NCBI GenBank assembly: GCA_020434375.1
Contig: JAGRAY010000123.1
Coordinates: 1-5,482 of the forward strand
DNA: 5,482 bases
Direction of reading: 5' to 3'
DNA from: Bdellovibrionales bacterium
Lineage (GTDB): Bacteria > Bdellovibrionota_G > JALEGL01 > JAGRAY01
A program made the position numbers and the translations under genes. Of the stretch, positions 1 to 4,880 are shown in pieces (position 1 is the first letter of the stretch; each line of letters begins with the position of its first letter). The notes under the pieces are model-generated. The model had not been told where the DNA came from and searched no databases. It saw only the letters and a program-made list of their open reading frames with translations.

Positions 1-853
1 TAGCTGGTAAAATCATCGTATTAGACGCCTTGGCAATACGTCCAAACTCTTGAACGTACTGCTCGGCAACCTGAAGTTGAATGGCTTCCATTCCACCCGG
101 TTGTTGGACAGCTTTAGCTATTTTACTAATACCTTCTGCAGTCGCTGTTGCCACCGTTAATATGGCCTCTGCTTCACCTCTAGCTTCGTTAATTTGCTGT
201 TGCTGATTTGCCTCTGATGCCTTGATTGCCTGTTGTTTTTCACCCTCTGCGTTATTGATGAGCGCATCCCGCTGGCCCTCAGAGGTTAGTATGACGGCTC
301 GTTTTTCACGCTCAGCACGCATTTGTTTTTCCATCGCAGCTAATACGTCCATGGGAGGTGTGATATTTTTGATTTCGTAGCGAAGCACTTTGATTCCCCA
401 GGGTTCGCTCGCTTTATCCAGTTCGCTCACAACCATATTGTTAATGGTTGTGCGCTCCTCAAAGGTTTTATCAAGATCAATTTTACCTACTTCACTTCTC
501 AAGGCTGTTTGGGCAAGCTGCGTAATTGCAAATTCAAAATCAGAGACACCATAAGAAGCACGCTCTGGGTTCATGACTTTAAAGTACAAGATTCCGTCGA
601 TATGAACTTGAACATTGTCTTTGGTAATGCACACTTGCTCGGCAATATCACGTGGCAATTCCTTTAAGGAAAGTCGATACCGAATAACATCAAAAAATGG
701 GATCAAAATATGAAATCCCGCCGTAAGTGTTCCACTGTATTTGCCAAGTCTTTCGACAATGTATGCTGATTGCTGAGGCACAATGATGATAATTTTTGAA
801 AGAACAAACAGCCCAAAAGCCGCCAAAACCACGAGTGTTATAATCGTACCCAT
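1..853 (-). CDS. SPFH/band-7 (QmcA/stomatin-like) membrane protein, 3' end outside window
   Basis: The first 284 codons are visible; the frame is still open at the left edge, so the C-terminus is missing. The ATG at 853 follows AGGAG (859-863) with a 5-nt spacer. Residues 3-25 form one N-terminal membrane anchor. The SPFH domain follows at about 25-170, beginning VPQQSAYIVERLGKY and including TLTAGFHILIPF and ending near NITPP. A long charged and Gln/Ala-rich coiled coil runs from about 170 to 250 (AMEKQMRAEREKRA, SEGQRDALINNAEGEKQ, GEAEAI). It leads into AEQYVQEFGRIAK and the ILP typical of the end of the band-7 C-terminal region. E. coli QmcA is about 305 residues, so probably only 20-40 residues are missing. 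Family members oligomerise on the membrane and are linked to membrane microdomains and protease or chaperone control. The gene lies 25 nt downstream of an nfeD-like gene and is probably cotranscribed with it. Family assignment is firm; the cellular role is inferred from family. Confidence 0.95.
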   Translation of the reverse strand, partial: MGTIITLVVLAAFGLFVLSKIIIIVPQQSAYIVERLGKYSGTLTAGFHILIPFFDVIRYRLSLKELPRDIAEQVCITKDNVQVHIDGILYFKVMNPERASYGVSDFEFAITQLAQTALRSEVGKIDLDKTFEERTTINNMVVSELDKASEPWGIKVLRYEIKNITPPMDVLAAMEKQMRAEREKRAVILTSEGQRDALINNAEGEKQQAIKASEANQQQQINEARGEAEAILTVATATAEGISKIAKAVQQPGGMEAIQLQVAEQYVQEFGRIAKASNTMILPA

Positions 854-878
854 TTTATCTCCTCATCTAATCATTTAT

Positions 879-1310
879 CTATACCACAACAATATTTAGA
901 ACGAGACCTTCCGCCACCAAAACTTTGCACGCTTGGCCATTGGTCATTTCTTTATCACTCATATTTCGAGCTTTCCAGGTCGTCCCTCGACATTCAACAT
1001 TCCCCAGAGCACCAGGCAAAATATTTTCTCGGCATGTCGCTATCTCACCCGATAAATCGTCCTTGAAATCTTTCTGGGTGCGGCCTTTAAGCCGTGACAT
1101 GAGCTTCTTTCTAAACAAGATGATCAATACGAAAGCAAAGACCGTAAAACACAACCACTGGCTCCACTCACTTTGCAAGAAACCCAGGCGAACAATCAAA
1201 CCAACCAGAATGCCACTAAACCCTGAAAAAAACAGAAAAAATCCCGATATCAATCCGACTTCGAGGAAGAGTAACACAAGCCCCAAAATGATCCAAGTCC
1301 ACCAAGTCAT
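879..1310 (-). CDS. NfeD-like (YbbK-type short form) membrane protein, partner of the SPFH protein
   Basis: A 143-residue protein from the ATG at 1310. About three hydrophobic helices are visible (residues 5-24, 27-46 and 50-67), with Gly-rich FSGFSGILVGLI in the second. A basic linker (RKKLMSRLKGRTQK) follows, then a soluble C-terminal domain from about 85 to 143. That domain contains LSGEIATC, LPGALGNVECRGTTWKAR and NGQACKVLVAEGLVLNIVVV, the usual pattern of the NfeD OB-fold domain (G..G, G..W.A, G..V.V....G..L.V). The length matches the short class, without the ClpP-like protease domain. It is the first gene of an apparent operon with the SPFH gene, as in the E. coli ybbK-qmcA pair; its OB domain is thought to contact the SPFH partner. 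The start is uncertain: an in-frame TTG at 1316 has GAG at 6 nt spacing, while the ATG has only a weak, distant match. Using TTG would add two residues. Confidence 0.92.
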   Translation of the reverse strand: MTWWTWIILGLVLLFLEVGLISGFFLFFSGFSGILVGLIVRLGFLQSEWSQWLCFTVFAFVLIILFRKKLMSRLKGRTQKDFKDDLSGEIATCRENILPGALGNVECRGTTWKARNMSDKEMTNGQACKVLVAEGLVLNIVVV

Positions 1311-1389
1311 TTTCAAAAAGTACTCTAATTTGGGAACAGAGACAAAACATTTAGCTTTTCAGTGAAGGTCGTAATAGTATGCTGTTGTC
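1311..1389. promoter_or_regulatory. divergent intergenic region, presumed promoters for nfeD-like gene and 91-aa gene
   Basis: This 79-bp gap lies between two genes read away from each other, so it should hold both promoters. The matches are weak. On the plus strand TAGTAT (1375-1380) could be a -10, but the best -35 (TTAGCT, 1351-1356) matches only 3 of 6. On the minus strand TTGTCT with a 17-nt spacer and TACTTT (1323-1318) is similarly poor. Both candidate -10 boxes sit very close to the start codons and would give almost leaderless transcripts. The location is well supported; the exact elements are not. Confidence 0.35.
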
Positions 1390-1393
1390 ATGA
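1379..1393 (+). CDS. possible four-codon leader ORF overlapping the start of the 91-aa gene
   Basis: ATG CTG TTG TCA TGA encodes MLLS. Its TGA overlaps the ATG of the downstream gene as ATGA, the classic arrangement for translational coupling. AAGG (1365-1368) lies 10 nt before this ATG. The downstream ATG at 1390 has no Shine-Dalgarno match at a usual distance. Ribosomes could therefore load at the leader and re-initiate. An ORF this short can arise by chance, so this is a suggestion only. Confidence 0.2.
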   Translation: MLLS

Positions 1394-1665
1394 AAAAAAT
1401 GCTGACATTTAGTATGATAGGACTGATTTTAGGTAATCTGTTAACAAGCTGGTTTGGACCACGCTTTCTGACATGGTGGTTTGATCCTCCGGCCCAAATG
1501 GGTTTTAATTGCACAGATCCCATTAGATGGGCGCTTCATAGATTGGTTACAGTTCAAATTATAGGATCCGTTATTGGTTTGATCTTGGGTCTAGTTTTAT
1601 CGTTCGTATTTTACAAATCTAAACCCCAAAAACGTATCTTTGTTGAAGCAGATCAAACCAAGTAA
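1390..1665 (+). CDS. small two-helix inner-membrane protein of unknown function
   Basis: A 91-residue protein I do not recognise. Helix 1 is about residues 5-23 (GLILGNLLTSW) and helix 2 about 55-75, glycine-rich (IIGSVIGLILGLVLSFVF). Lysines at the N-terminus and the basic tail (KSKPQKR) place both ends in the cytoplasm by the positive-inside rule. The loop of about 30 residues would then face the periplasm. That loop is distinctive: TWWFDPPAQMGFNCTDPIRW has two aromatic pairs, FDPP, a lone Cys41 and Trp47. Its composition suggests conserved function, not just a linker. There is no signal peptidase site or lipobox, so it is probably an integral membrane protein. Its start lacks a normal ribosome-binding site. 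It is alone on its strand, divergent from the NfeD/SPFH pair and convergent with the phosphatase gene 26 bp away. The reading frame and membrane character are good evidence that it is real; no function can be given. Confidence 0.75.
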   Translation: MKKMLTFSMIGLILGNLLTSWFGPRFLTWWFDPPAQMGFNCTDPIRWALHRLVTVQIIGSVIGLILGLVLSFVFYKSKPQKRIFVEADQTK

Positions 1666-1691
1666 ATTTAAGAAATCACTCTAGGGCACCT

Positions 1692-2864
1692 CTATTTCAA
1701 ATGCTTCTTCATGAATTGAAAAAGATCTGTGTTTTCCATCGTACCATGCACCTCTGAAGCACCTTGACCGATCGCAAAGAGTGAAACATCAATACCCGTA
1801 TGATAGGCAGAGTGACTGTCTTTTTCGGGAGGAAGCAGTAGTGCGCCACGAGGTGAAGCTTTAGCTAGAGGACCTGAAGCATATGTTGTGTGAGGGTACT
1901 TTGCAACGTCAACGTCACGCGAAGGATAACCGTTAATGCTAAGACCTCCCGTTTCATGATCTGCAGTCACTAAAATCAGAGTATTTTTCATGGCTCCCGA
2001 CTTATTAAGCCGCTCCAGCGTCATACCTATCGTTACATCAAATTGTCGTGCCTCATAGAGAGCCTCTTCAGTAAGATTACCATGAAGTGCATGATCTATG
2101 CGCCCACCTTCTACCATCAAAAAGAAACCCTTCTTATTTTTTCTAAGAGATTCAATAGCGAAGAGTGTCATTTCGAGAAGATCCGGCTCATGACCATTTT
2201 GATCGCGTTTAAGCTCATACGATAAGTGCTTGTCAGCAAATAGACCCACGACTTTTTTTACTTTGTCTGGTGTTAGACTTTGTTTTCGAAGATCCTCTTT
2301 AGTTAACTTTAGGTCAATTGATGAATTTTGCTTAAGGGCATCTATATCAAAGTATTTTTTGCCTCCTCCTAAAAATACGTCAAATGAGGAAGCTAGTAAT
2401 TGAGATGCAATGGTCGGCGTGAGATCTCGATGATGGACTTTCGCATAGAAGCCCGCTGGCGTCGCGTGAGTAATTTCGGTAGTGGTCACAAGCCCTACAG
2501 ATTTTCCCTTTTCTTTAGCTATTTCAGCAATGCATTTTAAAGTCTTCCCATCTTTTTGACCGGCCACAGCTGTTCCGTCTTGACCAAGAACACCATTTTC
2601 AACTTTCTCTCCACAAGCTATGGCCGTCGCTGCAGCAGCAGAATCCGTCACAATTGAATCCTTCGAATAGGTCTTAACGATTGCCGTATATGGCAACGTA
2701 TCGATATACATTTTCCGATCGGGTCGATAGTGCTTAATTCTTGTCGCCGTTACGATGCCTTGCCCCATTCCATCGCCAATAAACAAAATAATATTCTTTG
2801 CTGCAAACACGGTTGGCACACAAAAGAACAGGACAAAACCAGAAAGAATGCGTATGTATTTCAT
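1692..2864 (-). CDS. secreted alkaline phosphatase (PhoA-family phosphomonoesterase)
   Basis: A 390-residue metalloenzyme that hydrolyses phosphate monoesters, expected in the periplasm. Residues 1-21 or 22 are a signal peptide (basic start, hydrophobic core, VFA-A cleavage region). Catalytic residues can be matched to E. coli PhoA: metal ligand Asp31 in IGDGMG (D51), Asp74-Ser75 in TDSAAAATA with Ser75 the nucleophile (S102), Thr135 (T155), Arg146 (R166), Glu252, Asp257 and His261 in VEGGRIDHALH (E322, D327, H331), Asp302-His303 in TADHETGG (D369, H370) and His355 in SAYHTG (H412). His133 and His258 replace E. coli D153 and K328, as in animal alkaline phosphatases. Mature Cys84 and Cys111 do not correspond to the E. 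coli disulfides. The enzyme is shorter than E. coli PhoA (471 residues) but complete. A short AGAG element precedes the ATG. I see no clear Pho box upstream, so phosphate control is not shown by the sequence. Confidence 0.96.
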   Translation of the reverse strand: MKYIRILSGFVLFFCVPTVFAAKNIILFIGDGMGQGIVTATRIKHYRPDRKMYIDTLPYTAIVKTYSKDSIVTDSAAAATAIACGEKVENGVLGQDGTAVAGQKDGKTLKCIAEIAKEKGKSVGLVTTTEITHATPAGFYAKVHHRDLTPTIASQLLASSFDVFLGGGKKYFDIDALKQNSSIDLKLTKEDLRKQSLTPDKVKKVVGLFADKHLSYELKRDQNGHEPDLLEMTLFAIESLRKNKKGFFLMVEGGRIDHALHGNLTEEALYEARQFDVTIGMTLERLNKSGAMKNTLILVTADHETGGLSINGYPSRDVDVAKYPHTTYASGPLAKASPRGALLLPPEKDSHSAYHTGIDVSLFAIGQGASEVHGTMENTDLFQFMKKHLK

Positions 2865-2893
2865 GCAAGAACTCTTATAAAATAAACGTCTAT

Positions 2894-2923
2894 TTGAAAA
2901 GCATTATTAATCGGTCGTCAAAT
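2894..2923 (+). promoter_or_regulatory. candidate promoter of purE-purK
   Basis: TTGAAA (2894-2899, 5 of 6 to consensus), an 18-nt spacer and TCAAAT (2918-2923, 4 of 6) would start transcription near 2930, about 22 nt before the purE ATG. The same stretch read on the minus strand has TTGACG (2921-2916), but only a poor -10 partner for the phosphatase gene. I could not recognise a PurR-type operator. The 88-bp divergent gap must hold both promoters; the exact boxes are tentative. Confidence 0.3.
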
Positions 2924-2952
2924 TCCAAAAAATTCGATAAGACTAATAGCCT

Positions 2953-3447
2953 ATGAAGACAAAAAAATCAGTAGCCTTGGTGGGTATTGTTATGGGCAGC
3001 AAATCGGATTTGCCCATTATGAAGCACGCCAAACAATTATTACAAGAGTTCAAAGTACCTTTTGAAATCAATATTGTGTCGGCTCATAGAACGCCATCAA
3101 AACTATACGATTATGCATCTTCGGCTGAATCACGTGGGCTTAAAGTTCTTATCGCCGGAGCTGGTGGAGCAGCTCACCTTCCAGGAATGATTGCTTCACT
3201 GACCAATTTGCCCGTTTTGGGAGTACCTATACCTCTTAAAGCACTTGAGGGTCTTGACTCATTGTTATCAATAGCACAAATGCCTGCGGGTATTCCTGTG
3301 GGAACTCTTGCTATCGGTGAAGCTGGCGCAAAAAATTCAGCTCTTTTGGCCATTAGCATTCTTGCACTAAATGACACTAAATTGTCTCTTAGATGGACAA
3401 TCTACCGCAGAAAACAAACGCAAAAAATTTTAAAAATGAAGGTTTAG
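2953..3447 (+). CDS. purE: N5-carboxyaminoimidazole ribonucleotide mutase, class I PurE
   Basis: A cytoplasmic enzyme of 164 residues, close to E. coli PurE (169). It converts N5-CAIR to CAIR in de novo purine synthesis. All signature segments are present: the phosphate and substrate loop GIVMGSKSD (11-19, with Ser16 and Asp19), VSAHRTP (42-48, with catalytic His45), IAGAGGAAHLPGM (67-79), LPVLGVPI (86-93), and GLDSLLSIAQMPAGIPVGTLAIG with GAKNSALLA to about residue 133. Numbering of Ser16, Asp19 and His45 is identical to E. coli. The last 20 residues are basic and less conserved. It is a class I enzyme: the purK partner follows one base after its stop, which fits the two-step PurK/PurE route and argues against direct CO2-dependent class II PurE. 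Shine-Dalgarno complementarity before the ATG is weak. Confidence 0.98.
   Translation: MKTKKSVALVGIVMGSKSDLPIMKHAKQLLQEFKVPFEINIVSAHRTPSKLYDYASSAESRGLKVLIAGAGGAAHLPGMIASLTNLPVLGVPIPLKALEGLDSLLSIAQMPAGIPVGTLAIGEAGAKNSALLAISILALNDTKLSLRWTIYRRKQTQKILKMKV
3438..3442 (+). promoter_or_regulatory. ribosome-binding site of purK inside the end of purE
   Basis: GAAGG lies within the last codons of purE, 6 nt before GTG at 3449. It supports the rare GTG start for purK and suggests that translation of purK is coupled to that of purE. Confidence 0.7.
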
Positions 3448-3448
3448 A

Positions 3449-4609
3449 GTGAGCCAAAACAAAACTATCTCATCACTTTTTCCTGGAGCAACCATTGGTA
3501 TTTTAGGAGGCGGTCAACTCGGTCGAATGATTTCAATGGAAGCCAAAAGAATGGGATTTAACGTCCATATTTTTGATCCAACTCCCAACGGCCCCGCAGC
3601 GCAAGTTTCCGACAAAGAAACCAATGCTCCATTTGAAGATGCTAATGCCTTAAAGGCTTTTATGCGCCATATAGATGTATTGACATTTGAATTCGAAAAT
3701 ATTGCCACCCGCGCCCTAAGGCAGCTGAATTCGGATCATATGATATTCCCAAACCTGAATGCTCTGGAAATTTGCCAAAATCGAATATTGGAGAAAAACT
3801 TTATTTCAAGTCTTGGTATTCAAACAGCGCCCTACTCAGAAATTAAATCTGTCGAGGATCTTACAGCATTTCTAGATAACCATTCCAAAGCCATTATTAA
3901 AACAGCCACCCTTGGATACGACGGAAAGGGGCAAGCACAAATTGATAAAACCAACTTTAGCGATATTTGGTCACACTTTAATAAGAACCAGCCATGCATC
4001 GTCGAAGGATTTGTCGCATTTGACTTTGAAGCATCGGCCCTCTGCGCGAGAAATCATAGTGGTGAATTTAGAATGTTTCCAATTGCTCACAATATTCATA
4101 AAGATCATATCTTGGACATTACGATGGTTCCGGCACATATCGATGATAATATTATAAAAAACATTAAAACACTTTCAAAAGCAATCACATCCGGGTTGGA
4201 TTATGTAGGTGTTCTTTGCATCGAACTTTTTATCAAAGGCAATGAGGTGTTTGTAAACGAACTTGCGCCAAGGCCACACAATTCGGGTCATTATTCTTTA
4301 GATTTTGCATACACAAGCCAATTTGAGCAACATGTGAGAGCAATTTGTAATTTACCTTTAGGTAACCCTAATCTCATACCGGGCGCGGCAGCCATGGCCA
4401 ATCTACTTGGCGACCTTTGGCATCAACATTCTCTTGGATGTCCTAATTGGAAAGAAGCACTCAAAGTAAATGATTCAAAACTGCACTTATATGGCAAGAA
4501 GGAACCAAAACTAAAAAGAAAGATGGGTCATATAAGCGCATCGGCCTCTTCTACCATTCAAGCAAGGAAAATCGTAGAAGAGGCTCGAGACAATCTGTTA
4601 AAAAGTTAA
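3449..4609 (+). CDS. purK: N5-carboxyaminoimidazole ribonucleotide synthase (ATP-grasp)
   Basis: 386 residues, started by GTG one base after the purE stop. It makes N5-CAIR from AIR, bicarbonate and ATP, the step just before PurE. The N-terminal pre-ATP-grasp fold has the glycine loop IGILGGGQLGRM (16-27) and DVLTFEFENI (76-85). The ATP-grasp part includes NRILEKNF (111-118), Lys151 before TLGYDGKGQ (154-162, the flexible ATP loop), the hinge segment CIVEGFVAFDFE (183-194) and IAHNIHKDHIL (212-222). It ends with Glu259 in CIEL and the metal and substrate motif NELAPRPHNSGHYS (270-283). The C-terminal domain has GAAAMANLLGD (312-322), LHLYGK (345-350) and a final MGHI (359-362), as in other PurK proteins. 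It is somewhat longer than E. coli PurK (355). No residue expected for catalysis appears to be missing. The gene ends 4 bp from the convergent histone gene. Confidence 0.97.
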   Translation: MSQNKTISSLFPGATIGILGGGQLGRMISMEAKRMGFNVHIFDPTPNGPAAQVSDKETNAPFEDANALKAFMRHIDVLTFEFENIATRALRQLNSDHMIFPNLNALEICQNRILEKNFISSLGIQTAPYSEIKSVEDLTAFLDNHSKAIIKTATLGYDGKGQAQIDKTNFSDIWSHFNKNQPCIVEGFVAFDFEASALCARNHSGEFRMFPIAHNIHKDHILDITMVPAHIDDNIIKNIKTLSKAITSGLDYVGVLCIELFIKGNEVFVNELAPRPHNSGHYSLDFAYTSQFEQHVRAICNLPLGNPNLIPGAAAMANLLGDLWHQHSLGCPNWKEALKVNDSKLHLYGKKEPKLKRKMGHISASASSTIQARKIVEEARDNLLKS

Positions 4610-4613
4610 TCGT

Positions 4614-4799
4614 CTAAAAATCTCTGTCCATGACGGTTTTGCGACCATCACGTTTCGCATTTTCAATGGCTTGATTGCACAAGTCACGAACTCGATTGGA
4701 AAGCACTTCGAGTACGCTCCCCGACGTATTCATTTGAGACTGGTTCTTGATATAAGATTTAACTTTTGAGGCCACAATAAGAATTTCTTCATTCGACAT
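4614..4799 (-). CDS. bacterial histone, single histone fold, Bd0055/HBb-like
   Basis: A complete 61-residue protein with a short first helix (about 3-19, VASKVKSYIKNQ), loop 1 MNTSG (23-27), a long amphipathic second helix (about 28-50, VLEVLSNRVRDLCNQAIENA) and loop 2 DGRKTV (51-56). A much shortened third helix ends at RDF. Loop 2 carries the histone-fold RxTxxxxD pattern (Arg53, Thr55, Asp60), as in archaeal histones (GRKTVxxxD). Length, MNTS loop and abrupt RDF end match, from memory, the Bdellovibrio bacteriovorus histone Bd0055/HBb, a dimeric DNA-binding chromatin protein. It should dimerise through the second helix and act on the nucleoid; tetramer or filament formation as in archaea is doubtful because helix 3 is nearly absent. 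Cys41 is the only cysteine. It has its own strong ribosome-binding site and candidate promoter, consistent with high expression. It converges on purK (4 bp). Identification rests on motif recognition, not a search. Confidence 0.9.
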   Translation of the reverse strand: MSNEEILIVASKVKSYIKNQSQMNTSGSVLEVLSNRVRDLCNQAIENAKRDGRKTVMDRDF

Positions 4800-4808
4800 A
4801 CTAAAAAT

Positions 4809-4815
4809 CTCCTTT
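4809..4815 (-). promoter_or_regulatory. strong ribosome-binding site of the histone gene
   Basis: Read on the minus strand, AAAGGAG lies 9 nt before the ATG at 4799. It is the best Shine-Dalgarno match among the genes here, and fits an abundant chromatin protein. Confidence 0.75.
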
Positions 4816-4822
4816 CAATGAA

Positions 4823-4842
4823 ACCATTTCATAGTAAATGGT
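4823..4842. repeat. perfect 7-bp inverted repeat over the histone promoter
   Basis: ACCATTT (4823-4829) and AAATGGT (4836-4842) are exact reverse complements with a 6-nt centre, CATAGT. The repeat covers the whole candidate -10 element and the predicted transcription start. Its spacing, 13 bp between arm centres, suits a dimeric repressor better than a terminator, since the stem is AT-rich and has no T-run after it. It could also form a weak hairpin at the 5' end of the mRNA. The protein that might bind it is unknown. Confidence 0.55.
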
Positions 4843-4860
4843 CCCTTGGGTTTGTGTCTA
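4831..4860 (-). promoter_or_regulatory. candidate sigma70-type promoter of the histone gene
   Basis: On the minus strand TAGACA (4860-4855, 5 of 6 to the -35 consensus), an 18-nt spacer and TACTAT (4836-4831, 4 of 6 to the -10 consensus). Transcription would begin near 4824, giving a leader of about 25 nt that contains the ribosome-binding site at 4809-4815. Position, spacing and the 81-bp gap to the upstream gene make this the most credible promoter in the window. Confidence 0.5.
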
Positions 4861-4880
4861 TTAATTTTTATTCAACCAAA

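Noticed and set aside
925..1365. 146-codon plus-strand open frame
   Set aside because: It lies antisense to the nfeD-like gene. Its translation is basic and low in domain character, while the opposite strand gives a clear membrane protein with family motifs.
1660..1700. terminator between the 91-aa gene and the phosphatase gene
   Set aside because: The 26-bp convergent gap has no stem of useful length and no T-run on either strand.
2043..2225. 60-codon plus-strand open frame opposite the phosphatase gene
   Set aside because: It is a shadow of a well-supported gene, with no ribosome-binding site or recognisable features.
2865..2952. Pho box or PurR operator in the phosphatase-purE gap
   Set aside because: I could not find a convincing direct repeat of the Pho box type or a PurR-like palindrome. 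Only weak promoter-like hexamers are present.
3174..3377. 67-codon minus-strand open frame in purE, and a similar one at 3514-3708 in purK
   Set aside because: Both are reverse-strand shadows of strongly conserved purine genes.
2953..3447. GSKSD instead of GSDSD in the PurE substrate loop as an anomaly
   Set aside because: E. coli PurE also has GSKSD at the same position, so this is ordinary variation.
3912..4157. 81-codon plus-strand open frame in purK
   Set aside because: It is out of frame within the ATP-grasp coding region, whose own frame carries all the conserved motifs.
4843..4880. terminator after the glycosyltransferase-like gene
   Set aside because: There is AT-rich sequence but no stable hairpin. 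Read-through into the histone gene cannot be excluded.
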